In this document: piece by piece, positions 9,577-18,059 of the stretch
How the letters are laid out: each line of letters opens with the position of its first letter
Numbering within the stretch: the first letter of the stretch is position 1
Source of the DNA: Xanthomonas campestris pv. phormiicola
GTDB taxonomy: Bacteria; Pseudomonadota; Gammaproteobacteria; Xanthomonadales; Xanthomonadaceae
NCBI GenBank assembly: GCA_025666215.1
Contig: CP102593.1
Coordinates: 1,563,001-1,627,000 of the forward strand
DNA: 64,000 nucleotides
Reading direction: 5' to 3'
Made by a program: the position numbers and the translations under genes
Notes under the pieces: model-generated
What the model was told of the DNA's origin: nothing
The model's input: only the letters and a program-made list of their open reading frames with translations
Database searches by the model: none

Positions 9577-9681
9577 CCGCCTGCCACGTGGCGCTGCGCT
9601 TCTTGTCCCGGGCGTTGAGCGATGGATGCTAGGCTTTGCGCCTTTCCGGGTCCCCAGTCCCGAGTCCCCAGTCCCGGCCTC
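9499..9681. repeat. GGGACTCGGGACTGGGGAC repeats around the dinG-like stop
   Basis: One block (9502-9530) lies inside the 3' end of the helicase gene. The complementary block GGTCCCCAGTCCCGAGTCCC sits at 9649-9677, immediately in front of tsaB. The pair forms a large potential hairpin across the junction. It is the same repeat type as at 7376-7556 but with a diverged unit. Confidence 0.65.
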
Positions 9682-9683
9682 TC

Positions 9684-10385
9684 ATGAAAATCCTCGCCTT
9701 CGAAACCGCCACAGAAGCCCTGTCCGTCGCCGTGCATGTCGATGGCGCGGTGCGCGAGCGGTTCGAGCTGGCGCCGCGCCGGCATGCCGAGCTGGCGCTG
9801 CCGTGGGCCGGGCAGTTGCTGGCCGAAGCCGGCATCGCCCGCAGCCAGCTCGATGCGATCGCCTTCGGCCGCGGCCCCGGCGCGTTCACCGGCGTGCGCC
9901 TGGCGATCGCGTTGGCGCAAGGCATCGCGCTGGCGCTGGACCTGCCGGTGTTGCCGGTGTCCACGCTGCATGCGTTGGCCTTGCGCGCGCCGGCCGACGC
10001 GCCGCAGGTGCTGGCAACCATCGATGCGCGGATGGGCGAGATCTATGCGGCGGCCTTCGTGCGCGATGCCCAGGGATTGCGCGCGTTCACGCCCGAGCAG
10101 GTGCTGGTCCCGGACGCGTTCGTGCTGCCGCAGACGGATGCGCCCTGGCACGGCGTCGGCACCGGGCTGGCGGCGCTCGACAACGCGCTGCAGCGGCGCC
10201 TGGGCGCGCAGTTGCGCAGCGTCGATGCGCAGGCCTTGCCGCATGCCGCCGACGTGCTGACCCTGGCGCTGGCCGCCCATGCGCACGGCGAAGCGATCGC
10301 GCCGGAGCGCGCCGAGCCGGCCTATCTGCGCGACAACGTCGCGCTGACCCTGGCCGAGCAGCAGGCGCAGCGGGCCGCACGATGA
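9684..10385 (+). CDS. tsaB: tRNA t6A biosynthesis protein TsaB
   Basis: 233 aa. It begins MKILAFETATEALSVAV, the ASKHA-fold start typical of TsaB, and carries RHAELALPWAGQLL, then FGRGPGAFTGVRLAIALAQG, the diagnostic 'GPGSFTGLRIG' motif. TsaB is the inactive paralogue that scaffolds TsaD and TsaE for threonylcarbamoylation of A37 in ANN-decoding tRNAs. I chose the ATG at 9684; upstream in-frame codons only translate the GTCCCCAGTCCC repeat. Its stop overlaps the start of the next gene (ATGA), so the two are translationally coupled. Confidence 0.95.
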   Translation: MKILAFETATEALSVAVHVDGAVRERFELAPRRHAELALPWAGQLLAEAGIARSQLDAIAFGRGPGAFTGVRLAIALAQGIALALDLPVLPVSTLHALALRAPADAPQVLATIDARMGEIYAAAFVRDAQGLRAFTPEQVLVPDAFVLPQTDAPWHGVGTGLAALDNALQRRLGAQLRSVDAQALPHAADVLTLALAAHAHGEAIAPERAEPAYLRDNVALTLAEQQAQRAAR

Positions 10386-11299
10386 GCGCGGCCGAGCGCG
10401 AGCGTGCGCGTTTCCGCGGCTGCCTGTTGGGCCTGGCGGTCGGCGATGCGCTCGGTACAACACTGGAATTCAAGGCGCCCGGCAGCTTCGCCCCGATCGA
10501 CGACATGGTGGGCGGCGGTCCGTTCGATCTGCAGCCCGGGCAGTGGACCGACGACACCTCGATGGCGCTGTGCCTGGCGCACAGCCTGCTGTACCGCGAA
10601 GGGTTCGACGCCGCGGACCAGATGAACCGCTATTGCAACTGGTACCGCCATGGCTACCTGAGCAGTACCGGCGCGTGTTTCGACATCGGCAACACCGTGC
10701 GCCAGGCGCTGGAGCGCTATCTGGACGGCGGCCCGGCGTTCAGCGGCAGCGACGACCCGCGCGCGGCCGGCAACGGCTCGCTGATGCGGCTGGCGCCGGT
10801 GGCGATGTACTACGCGCATCGGCCCGCGCTATTGGCCGACCGCGCCGCGGACAGTTCGCGCACCACGCATGCCGCCGCCGAGGCGCTGGATGCGTGCCGG
10901 CTGTCCGCGTTGCAGTTGCGCGCGGCCCTGCTCGGCGGCGAGCGTGCGCAGGTGCTGCAGGCGTCCGATGCGGCCCTGGACACGCCGGCGCTGCGCGCGC
11001 TGGCCGTGCGCGACCATGCTGCGGTGCCGGCAACGCAGATTCGCGGGACCGGTTACGTGGTCGATGCGTTGTCGGCGGCGCTGTGGTGTTTCGCGACGAC
11101 CGAGTGCTTCGCCGATGCGGTACTGCGCGCGGCGAATCTCGGCGACGATGCCGATACCACCGCGGCGATCTGCGGCCAGCTGGCCGGCGCCTTCTACGGC
11201 ATCGACGGCATCCCCGCGGCCTGGCGCGAGCGCGTGCAGGACGCGGCGGAGATCGTCGCGCTGGCCGATCGCCTGCATGCGGCCAGTCTAGCCGGGTGA
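10382..11299 (+). CDS. ADP-ribosylglycohydrolase (DraG/ARH family)
   Basis: 305 aa. Signature motifs in order: GCLLGLAVGDALGTTLEF near the start, WTDDTSMALCLAHSLL (the TDDT metal-binding motif), GNGSLMRLAPVAMYY, and NLGDDADTTAAICGQLAGA (the second metal site, GDDADT) near residue 255. This is the complete binuclear Mg site of ADP-ribosylglycohydrolases, which remove ADP-ribose from modified proteins or nucleic acids. The start overlaps tsaB by ATGA. Its substrate is unknown; no ADP-ribosyltransferase is visible in the window. Confidence 0.92.
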   Translation: MSAAERERARFRGCLLGLAVGDALGTTLEFKAPGSFAPIDDMVGGGPFDLQPGQWTDDTSMALCLAHSLLYREGFDAADQMNRYCNWYRHGYLSSTGACFDIGNTVRQALERYLDGGPAFSGSDDPRAAGNGSLMRLAPVAMYYAHRPALLADRAADSSRTTHAAAEALDACRLSALQLRAALLGGERAQVLQASDAALDTPALRALAVRDHAAVPATQIRGTGYVVDALSAALWCFATTECFADAVLRAANLGDDADTTAAICGQLAGAFYGIDGIPAAWRERVQDAAEIVALADRLHAASLAG

Positions 11300-11313
11300 G
11301 GGTTGGCTCGCGG

Positions 11314-11333
11314 GCCGACCGTCCTTGGTCGGC
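11314..11333. terminator. Hairpin between convergent genes
   Basis: GCCGACC-GTCCTT-GGTCGGC forms a perfect 7-bp GC-rich stem in the 54-bp gap between the ADP-ribosylglycohydrolase gene and the convergent receptor gene. There is no clear T-run; it may act in both directions. Confidence 0.45.
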
Positions 11334-11353
11334 GCCCCGCAGACCGCAAGCGA

Positions 11354-14350
11354 TCAGTAGTCGTAGCTGACGCTCAACCGCAGCGAGCGCGGCGCCTGGC
11401 TCAGCAACGCCGCGCCATACACGGGATCGCTCACGCCCGGGTCGGTTTCCGAATACGGGTACTTCCACAGCGTGGCCTGGCCGTTGAAGACGTTGAACAC
11501 GTCCAGGTTGAAGGCCAGCTTGTGGTCGGCGTACGCCGGCCGCCACGACACCCCCAGATCGAGCTGCTTCAGCCACGGCAGGCGGCCCTGGCTGCCCGGA
11601 GGTGCCGCCTTGCCCTGATAGTAGTGGTAGGCGATGCCGTAGCCGGACGGGTCGCTCTGGTCGGCGCCGTACGAGCCCAACGCGCTGAACGGCGTGCCGG
11701 ACTGCAGCTTGAGGTTGGCCGACACCAGCCATTCGGGCGTGAGCTGGTAGTAGCCGTAGAACTTGAACTGATGGGTATGGTCGTTGCTCTGCGGGCCGTT
11801 GGTGTGTTCCATCAGCTGCGCGTAGTCCCAGGCCTGGGTGGTGGACACCGCGGTCTGGCCGATGCCCGACAGCAACTGGCCTTCGGTGGTGCCGTAGCTG
11901 CGCGACCAGGTGTAGTCGAGGCGGCCGTACCAGCGCTGGTCGAACGGATGCTCCAGCGACAGGTTGAGTCCGTAGTAGTTGCGCTTGAACTCGGGGAAAC
12001 CGAACTGGGCTTTGGTCAGCGGCACGCTGACGTAGTTGCCGGAGGTGTCCACCAGGGTGAAGGTGTTGGTCCTGCCCGGGTTGATCAGCCAGCAGCTGAC
12101 CGGATTGCTGTCCAGGGTCACCGTATGTCCTTGCGCGGCCGCCGCGGCGAACACGGTCTCGCTGTCGCAATAGTCGTCCACGCCGCTGCGCAGGACGCGG
12201 TAGGTGGCCTTGGCGCCGTAGACCCAGCTGTCGCCCCAGGCCTTGGTGAAGCCGAGGATGAACTCGTCCTGGAACGAGGGCTTGATGCCCTGCGTGGCCA
12301 CGGTCTTGGCGTCGGGCAGGATGCCGTAGTTGTTGTTGGCCGAGACCGCGCCGGAGATCTGGGTCAGGCCGGTCGGATAACCGTTGGCGTCGATGCCGCC
12401 GTAGGTGTAGTAGGTCGAGGTCGCCAGGGTCGCACCGGCGGCATTGAACGCCGGGTTGAGCGGCAGCGCCAGATAGTAGCGGCCGGCGTTGCCGTACACC
12501 TTGAAGCGCGCATCGCCATCGACGTCCCAGCTGAAGCCCAGCCGCGGCGCCCACTGCCCGCTGGTCTGCTTGATGTACGGATCGCCGTCGCGGTTGTAGT
12601 TGGTGAACTGGTCCAGGCGCAGGCCGAGATTGAGCAGCAGGCGCTCGCTGACCTGCCAGTTGTCCTCGATGTACTGCGCGCGCTGCACCGCGCGCACCGA
12701 GGCCAGCGCGCTGTAGATGTACTTGCGCACGTAGTAGCCGTCCTCGCCGTTGGCGTAGCCGCCGGTGGCCGGCACCCCCAGTCCGGTATTGATCGGCACG
12801 TTCGGGTTGGACTGGCCGTAGACCCAGTAGTAGCCGTCGCCCGAGGCGACCGAGCCGCGGTTGAGCGCGCGCGCATTCTGGTTGTCGATGCCGACGGTGA
12901 TGCTGTGCTCGCCGATGACGTAGTTCAGGTCCAGCCGCAGGTTGTCGGTGCGGTTGCCGCGGTCGGGATCGACCAGCAGCGAGGTGGTCTGCGCGTTGGT
13001 GATCGGGGTGCCGCCGGTGTAGGCCGGGTTCTGGAACGAAGTGCCGCTGAGGTAGGTCAGCGCACTGTTGTAGTTGGGATTGCCGGTGTAGTCGTCGGTG
13101 CGCTGCTTGCCGTACTGGGCGCCGAAGGTCAGGCGGTCGGTGAGGTAGCCGGTGTACTTGACGGTCCACAGGTCGCCGCCGGTCTTGGTGGTGTTGGCGC
13201 TGCCGCGCAGGTTGCCGATGTCGTAGCCGCTGTAGTCGTAGTAGTTGCCACGGGTGATGTAGCGGCTGGAGGCGCCGGTGATCTCCAGCAGCTGGCTGTC
13301 GCTGATGTTCCAGTCCAGCTTGGCGTACCAGCTCGGCCGGCGGTAGTGGTAGTCGTAGTAGTACTCCCCCGGGGTGGTTTCGCGCGAGCCGTAGAATCTG
13401 TCGCCGTCCTGGCGCTGCAGTTCGTAGGAGCCGAAGAAGAACAGCTTGTCCTGGATCAGCGGGCCGCCTGCGTAGAGGCTCTGCGTGCTGAGCGTCGAAC
13501 CGCTCTTGCTGTCCGGCCGATACAGGGAGCCGTCGCCAGGCGCGTACACGTCCTTCTGCGAGGAGCGCAGGCCATCGGGTTCCCAGGTCGCCTGGCCGCC
13601 GAAATGCCATTCGTTGTTGCCGCGCTTGCCGACCGCGTTGATCACGCCGCCGTCGGAACGCCCGTACTTGGCGCTGTAGCCGCCGGTGTAGACCTCCAAC
13701 TGGTCGATGCTGCCGTAGGGCAGGGTCAGTCCGCCGAGTCCGCGCAAGGGGTCGGTGGTGTTGAAGCCGTTGATGTAGTAGGCGTTCTCTGCGGCCGAGG
13801 AGCCACCGAAGCTGAGCAGTTGCGCGCCGGTCGGGCCGGTATAGGTGCCGCTGCCACTGTTGCCGGCCACGCCGGGCGCGAGTTGCGCGATCGCCTCGGC
13901 CGAGCGCCCCAGCGGCAGACGCTGCAGCTGTTCGGCGTTGATCACGGTGCGCGAGTCCACGCTGCTCACGTCGATCGCCGCGGCGGCGCGGTCGGCGCTG
14001 ACGGTGACCCCGGTCAGGCTGGTGACCGCGGCGAAGGAGACGTCGGTGACCGCGCCGACGGTCAGGCCCACGCCCTCGCGGCTGCCGAGCACGGCGTCGT
14101 CGGCGCCCTTGGCGACGATGGTGTAGGTGCCCAGCGGCAGCTGGCCGATGCTGTAGCGACCGCGCGCGTCGACCGCGACTTCGCGGGTGAGGCCGCTGTC
14201 GCTGCGCACCTGCACGCGTTGCGCGTTGGCCGGCGCCTGGCCGGCGACGGCGCCGGTGGTGGACTGGGCCAGGGCGGGCGGCGCCGCGAGGGCGGCGCCC
14301 AGCGCCAGCGCGAGCAGGGCGTGCCTGCGAAGGAGATGGTTCTTTTTCAT
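11354..14350 (-). CDS. TonB-dependent outer-membrane receptor with N-terminal carboxypeptidase-regulatory-like domain
   Basis: About 998 aa. A signal peptide (ALLALALGAALAAPPALAQ) leads to an Ig-like CarboxypepD_reg domain (residues ~25-105, VDARGRYSIGQLPLGTYTIVA). The plug follows (TVINAEQLQRLPLGRSAEAIAQLAPGV) and then a long beta-barrel rich in Tyr, Ser and Asn, closing with an aromatic end (LRLSVSYDY). This layout is the 'Oar-like' receptor type common in xanthomonads, which imports large or plant-derived ligands; the ligand is not readable here. I chose the ATG at 14350 because it opens the signal peptide; a start 57 bases upstream is possible. No strong ribosome-binding site is seen. A tonB gene lies 283 bp upstream on the same strand. 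Confidence 0.9.
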   Translation of the reverse strand: MKKNHLLRRHALLALALGAALAAPPALAQSTTGAVAGQAPANAQRVQVRSDSGLTREVAVDARGRYSIGQLPLGTYTIVAKGADDAVLGSREGVGLTVGAVTDVSFAAVTSLTGVTVSADRAAAAIDVSSVDSRTVINAEQLQRLPLGRSAEAIAQLAPGVAGNSGSGTYTGPTGAQLLSFGGSSAAENAYYINGFNTTDPLRGLGGLTLPYGSIDQLEVYTGGYSAKYGRSDGGVINAVGKRGNNEWHFGGQATWEPDGLRSSQKDVYAPGDGSLYRPDSKSGSTLSTQSLYAGGPLIQDKLFFFGSYELQRQDGDRFYGSRETTPGEYYYDYHYRRPSWYAKLDWNISDSQLLEITGASSRYITRGNYYDYSGYDIGNLRGSANTTKTGGDLWTVKYTGYLTDRLTFGAQYGKQRTDDYTGNPNYNSALTYLSGTSFQNPAYTGGTPITNAQTTSLLVDPDRGNRTDNLRLDLNYVIGEHSITVGIDNQNARALNRGSVASGDGYYWVYGQSNPNVPINTGLGVPATGGYANGEDGYYVRKYIYSALASVRAVQRAQYIEDNWQVSERLLLNLGLRLDQFTNYNRDGDPYIKQTSGQWAPRLGFSWDVDGDARFKVYGNAGRYYLALPLNPAFNAAGATLATSTYYTYGGIDANGYPTGLTQISGAVSANNNYGILPDAKTVATQGIKPSFQDEFILGFTKAWGDSWVYGAKATYRVLRSGVDDYCDSETVFAAAAAQGHTVTLDSNPVSCWLINPGRTNTFTLVDTSGNYVSVPLTKAQFGFPEFKRNYYGLNLSLEHPFDQRWYGRLDYTWSRSYGTTEGQLLSGIGQTAVSTTQAWDYAQLMEHTNGPQSNDHTHQFKFYGYYQLTPEWLVSANLKLQSGTPFSALGSYGADQSDPSGYGIAYHYYQGKAAPPGSQGRLPWLKQLDLGVSWRPAYADHKLAFNLDVFNVFNGQATLWKYPYSETDPGVSDPVYGAALLSQAPRSLRLSVSYDY

Positions 14351-14568
14351 GGAGGAGGCAGCTCGGGTGGTGGGGGCGGGGACGCGCCGCGCCGGGCTCC
14401 GAGTCACTCGTCCATGGTGATGCGATGCGCGCGGTAACGTTCCCCGCCACCATTAACCTTAATGTGACGCCTATTCAGAAATGCCGCGTGGTTATGTCGC
14501 TGGCATGAATCGTTATCTCGATGCTTGCCGCGCACGCGCACGCCCTGCCACGCGATGCAAATAGCAGC

Positions 14569-14614
14569 TCCCTTCTCCCATCGGGAGAAGGTGCCCCGCA
14601 GGGGCGGATGAGGG
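14569..14614. repeat. Dispersed palindromic repeat CCTTCTCCC...GGGAGAAGG
   Basis: CCTTCTCCCATCGGGAGAAGG (21 bp, near-perfect palindrome) is followed by GCCCCGCAGGGGC and GGATGAGGG. This tandem hairpin composition is a common intergenic repeat in xanthomonads. It sits between the tonB stop and the receptor start and could end the tonB transcript or separate the two units. Confidence 0.65.
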
Positions 14615-14633
14615 TACCGCCGCAGCGCGCGGC

Positions 14634-15515
14634 TCAGCGGTCGTCGCGCAGCGCGCCGCCGGGCAGGAACACCCAGGTGCGGGTGACCTGCAGGATGTCG
14701 ATGTTGTCCTCGGTATGCGGCAACGGCGGGAACGGTTGCGCCAGCTGTACCACCCGCAGCGCTGCGGCGTCGAGCATCGGCACGCCGCTGGAGCGCAGGA
14801 TGCGGCTGCTCTCGATGCTGCCGTCGCGGCGCACGCCGACGCTGATCACCACCTGGCCGCCCAGCCGCTGCCGGCGCGCCTCGTCGGGGTAGTTGAGGTT
14901 GCCGACGCGCTCGGCGCGGTCGACCCATGCGCGCAGGTAATTGGCGTAGGTGTACTCGCGGGTGCTGGCGGAGACGAACTTGCGGTTCGGCCGCTTGGCG
15001 TACTGCTCCGAGCGCAAATGCACCTCGGCCGCCAGGCGCGCCATCTCCGCGTCGCGTTGCTCGCGTTGCGCGTCCACCGGCTGGGTCGGCGCATCGGTGC
15101 GCGGCTGGGTCTGCGGCGCCGGCTGCGGCTGTTCGCCGCGCGCGCTGCTGACCACGCGCGGGGTCGGCTCCGGCGCCGCCGCCGCGGTCTGCGCGCGCAG
15201 CGCCTGCGGCGCCAGGCCGTCGCGCTGCTGCGGCACCACCCCGGGCTGGCTGTCGCGCGGGCGCTGCGGTCTGTCGTGGTCGCCGCCGCCCTGCTGGTTG
15301 GCCTGGGCCAGGAAGTCGGCCTGCTTCGGCGTCAGCGGGGTGCTGGTCTGGCTGAAGATCACGTCCAGGGTCGGCACCAGCGGCGCGTCGTCGTCGATCG
15401 CGAAGCCGACCCCCAGGATCAGCAGGCCGTGCACGATCAGCGACAGCACCAGGGTGGCGCCGAGCCTGTCGCGCTCGCCGATGCGCGGCGCGGGCGTCGC
15501 GGCGGCCGCGCTCAT
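14634..15515 (-). CDS. tonB: Energy transducer TonB
   Basis: 293 aa. One N-terminal membrane segment (about residues 18-40, LGATLVLSLIVHGLLILGVGFAI) carries the His expected for proton-motive coupling. A Gln/Pro/Arg-rich periplasmic linker follows. The C-terminal TonB domain (~205-290) has YANYLRAWVDRAERVGNLNYP, GQVVISVGVRRDGSIES, LRSSGVPMLDAAALRVV and the final TWVFLPGG. It links ExbBD energy to outer-membrane receptors. The start overlaps the stop of gshB (ATGA), so translation is coupled to glutathione synthetase. This gshB-tonB order is known from other gammaproteobacteria with a TonB-like protein here. Confidence 0.9.
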   Translation of the reverse strand: MSAAAATPAPRIGERDRLGATLVLSLIVHGLLILGVGFAIDDDAPLVPTLDVIFSQTSTPLTPKQADFLAQANQQGGGDHDRPQRPRDSQPGVVPQQRDGLAPQALRAQTAAAAPEPTPRVVSSARGEQPQPAPQTQPRTDAPTQPVDAQREQRDAEMARLAAEVHLRSEQYAKRPNRKFVSASTREYTYANYLRAWVDRAERVGNLNYPDEARRQRLGGQVVISVGVRRDGSIESSRILRSSGVPMLDAAALRVVQLAQPFPPLPHTEDNIDILQVTRTWVFLPGGALRDDR

Positions 15516-16462
15516 CGCGCCGGGTAGGCCTCGATCGCGTCGAACAGCAGCCCGGCGATGTTCAGCCCGAACTGCGCGTCCAGTTCGCGCACGCAGGTCG
15601 GGCTGGTGACGTTGACCTCGGTCAGGAAATCGCCGATCACGTCCAGGCCGACGAAGCGCATGCCGCGCCGTTTCATCTCCGGGCCGACCTGGGCGGCGAT
15701 CCAGCGGTCGCGCTCGCTCAGCGGGCGGCCTTCGCCGCGGCCGCCGGCGGCCAGGTTGCCGCGGAATTCGTCGCCCTGCGGGATCCGCGCCAGGCAGTAG
15801 TCCACCGGTACTCCGTCCACCAGCAGGATGCGCTTGTCGCCGGCGCTGATGTCGGGAATGAATCGCTGCGCCAGGGCCAGGGTGCGGCCGCCGTCGGTCA
15901 GCGTCTCCAGGATCACGTTGAGGTTGGGGTCGCCGGTGCCGCTACGGAAGATCGAGCGCCCGCCCATGCCGTCCAGCGGCTTCAGCACCGCCTGGCCGTG
16001 CTCGAGCACGAACGCTTTCAGCGCGGCCGCGTCGCGGCTGACCAGGGTCGGCGGACAGCATTGCGGGAACAGCTGCGCGGCCAGCTTCTCGTTGAAGTCG
16101 CGCAGGCCCTGCGGGTCGTTGACCACCTGCGCGCCGGCGCGCTGGGCCACGCTCAGCACGTGGGTGTCGTACAGGAACTCCGAATCGAACGGCGGGTCCT
16201 TGCGCATCAGCACCACCTGCCCGGTGCCGAACGCCAGCTCGGCGAACGCGCCAAGTTCGAACCAGCCGGTCTTGTCGTCGCGCACCTGCAGCGGCGCCGC
16301 CTGGGCCAGCGCGCGGCCCTCGCGCAGCGACAGCCCGCCGGGGCGCACGTAGTGCAACCGATGCCCGCGGCGCTGCGCTTCCAGCAACATCGCGAAGGTA
16401 GTGTCTTTGGCAATCTTGATGCTGGCGATGGGATCCATCACCACGATGACATCGAACGACAT
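15512..16462 (-). CDS. gshB: Glutathione synthetase
   Basis: 316 aa, the usual length. It begins MSFDVIVVMDPIASIKIAKDT, the typical GshB opening, and has the ATP-grasp features LKPLDGMGGRSIFR (~155), ILLVDGVPVDYCLARIP and a C-terminal EVNVTSPTCVRELD with the metal/ATP-binding N-T-S-P. It ligates glycine to gamma-glutamylcysteine in the cytoplasm. The start is the ATG directly preceding MSFDV; the longer upstream frame is not conserved in character. It is divergent from the pilG operon. Confidence 0.96.
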   Translation of the reverse strand: MSFDVIVVMDPIASIKIAKDTTFAMLLEAQRRGHRLHYVRPGGLSLREGRALAQAAPLQVRDDKTGWFELGAFAELAFGTGQVVLMRKDPPFDSEFLYDTHVLSVAQRAGAQVVNDPQGLRDFNEKLAAQLFPQCCPPTLVSRDAAALKAFVLEHGQAVLKPLDGMGGRSIFRSGTGDPNLNVILETLTDGGRTLALAQRFIPDISAGDKRILLVDGVPVDYCLARIPQGDEFRGNLAAGGRGEGRPLSERDRWIAAQVGPEMKRRGMRFVGLDVIGDFLTEVNVTSPTCVRELDAQFGLNIAGLLFDAIEAYPAR

Positions 16463-16619
16463 GGCGTTACCCGGGGGACTGAACGGAGGATGGTAGCGGG
16501 TCGGCGGCGGGGGTGCGCAAGGGCCGCGGCACGGGGCCGTGCGGTGACCTGCGGCCGCAACCAAACTGTGACATAGTTAGCGCTGCAAAGTGATCCAACG
16601 TAGAGCCGTGGCGGCGGCC

Positions 16620-16648
16620 TTGACAGTCTGAGCGGGTCTTGGGATACA
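16620..16648 (+). promoter_or_regulatory. Sigma70-type promoter of the pil-chp operon
   Basis: A TTGACA -35 box (16620-16625), a 17-bp spacer and GATACA (16643-16648) lie 58 bp before the pilG start. The sequence match and spacing are good. The untranslated leader would be about 50 bases. Confidence 0.6.
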
Positions 16649-16705
16649 TGTCGTTTCGCAGCGACGTCGGAACCGATGAAGCGTCGCGCGCCTGGGGGCA
16701 AGTGA

Positions 16706-17107
16706 ATGAGTGAAAACACGACTGCGGGTGGGGAACTCGCAGGACTGAGGGTCATGGTGATCGATGACTCGAAGACGATCCGTCGTACTGCCGAAACGCT
16801 GTTGAAGCGCGAGGGATGCGAGGTGGTCACCGCCACCGACGGCTTCGAGGCCCTGGCCAAGATCGCCGATCAGCAACCGCAGATCATCTTCGTGGACATC
16901 ATGATGCCGCGGCTGGACGGCTATCAGACCTGCGCGCTGATCAAGGGCAACCAACTGTTCAAGGCGACGCCGGTGATCATGCTGTCCTCCAAGGACGGCC
17001 TGTTCGACAAGGCGCGCGGGCGCATCGTCGGTTCCGAGCAGTATCTCACCAAACCCTTCACACGCGAAGAACTGCTGGGCGCGATCCGTACATACGTCAA
17101 CGCCTGA
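16706..17107 (+). CDS. pilG: Twitching motility response regulator PilG
   Basis: 133 aa stand-alone receiver. MVIDDSKTIRR gives the acidic pair, Asp64 in FVDIMMPRLDG is the phospho-acceptor, LSSKDG gives the conserved Thr/Ser position, and QYLTKPFTREELL gives the Lys. In the Chp system PilG receives phosphate from ChpA and promotes PilB-driven pilus extension. First gene of the operon; pilH follows after 17 bp. Confidence 0.95.
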   Translation: MSENTTAGGELAGLRVMVIDDSKTIRRTAETLLKREGCEVVTATDGFEALAKIADQQPQIIFVDIMMPRLDGYQTCALIKGNQLFKATPVIMLSSKDGLFDKARGRIVGSEQYLTKPFTREELLGAIRTYVNA

Positions 17108-17124
17108 CCAGGGGGAAAGGCACC

Positions 17125-17487
17125 ATGGCTCGAATCTTGTTGATCGAGGACTCACCGACCGACCGGGCGGTGTTTACGCAGTGGCTGGAAAAGGCCGGGC
17201 ACGAGGTGCTCGCCACCGACAACGCCGAGGACGGGCTGAAGATCGTCCGCGAGCAGGCGCCCAGCCTGGTGCTGATGGACGTGGTGCTGCCGGGGATGAG
17301 CGGCTTCCAGGCCACCCGCGCGCTGTCGCGCGACGAGGCCACCCGGCACATCCCGGTGCTGATCATCAGCACCAAGAGCATGGAGACCGACAAGGTCTGG
17401 GGCATGCGCCAGGGCGCCACCGACTACATCGTCAAGCCGCCGCGCGAAGACGAGCTGATCGCCCGCATCAACCAGCTGGTCGGCTGA
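17125..17487 (+). CDS. pilH: Twitching motility response regulator PilH
   Basis: 120 aa, receiver only. LLIEDSPTDRAVF, Asp52 in LVLMDVVLPGMSGFQATR, LIISTKSMETDKVWGMRQGATDYIVKPPREDELI. In related species PilH acts as the phosphate sink or retraction-side regulator opposite PilG. A GGGGGAAAGG ribosome-binding region precedes the ATG. pilI begins one base after the stop. Confidence 0.95.
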   Translation: MARILLIEDSPTDRAVFTQWLEKAGHEVLATDNAEDGLKIVREQAPSLVLMDVVLPGMSGFQATRALSRDEATRHIPVLIISTKSMETDKVWGMRQGATDYIVKPPREDELIARINQLVG

Positions 17488-17488
17488 C

Positions 17489-18019
17489 GTGCGTTCGCCC
17501 TTCGACATCCTCGAGGCCTACGAGCGGCGCAGCCTGGCGCACGCGGTGCAGATGCCCGAGCGCGAATTCGACCAGGACATCTGGCGCGGGGTCGGCTTCC
17601 GCGTCGGCAACCGCCATCTGGTGTCCGATTTCCGCGAGGTGGTGGAAATCGTGCGCATGCCGCCGATCACCCCGGTGCCGGGCGCGCAGCCGTGGCTGCT
17701 GGGCGTGGGCAACCTGCGCGGCAACCTGTTCCCGGTGGTCGACTTGAAGCAGTTCATGGAAGGCCAGCGCACCTCGCTGCTGGAAGGCCAGCGCGTGCTG
17801 ATCATGCGCCAGAGCGGCGGCGACGTGGCGCTGACCATCGACGAACTGTTCGGCCAGCGCAGCTTCGCCGAATCGCAGGCGGTGGACCCCGGCGACCTGG
17901 CGCAGGGCCGCTACGCGCACTTCGTCGACCGCGCGTTCCGCGGCGACACCCACGACTGGGGCGTGTTCTCGCTGTCGCTGCTGTCGCGTACACCCGAATT
18001 CCGTCAAGCCGCCGCCTGA
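17489..18019 (+). CDS. pilI: CheW-like adaptor PilI
   Basis: 176 aa, GTG start one base after the pilH stop. It is a CheW domain throughout: GFRVGNRHLVSDFREVVEIVRMPPITPVPGAQPWLLGVGNLRGNLFPVVDLKQFM corresponds to the conserved CheW core. It would link the receptor PilJ to the kinase ChpA at the pole. Spacing and order are those of the Chp operon. Confidence 0.93.
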   Translation: MRSPFDILEAYERRSLAHAVQMPEREFDQDIWRGVGFRVGNRHLVSDFREVVEIVRMPPITPVPGAQPWLLGVGNLRGNLFPVVDLKQFMEGQRTSLLEGQRVLIMRQSGGDVALTIDELFGQRSFAESQAVDPGDLAQGRYAHFVDRAFRGDTHDWGVFSLSLLSRTPEFRQAAA

Positions 18020-18059
18020 GCGCGCGGCCTGCCTTCGCATCGAAGATCGAGGTCGAATC

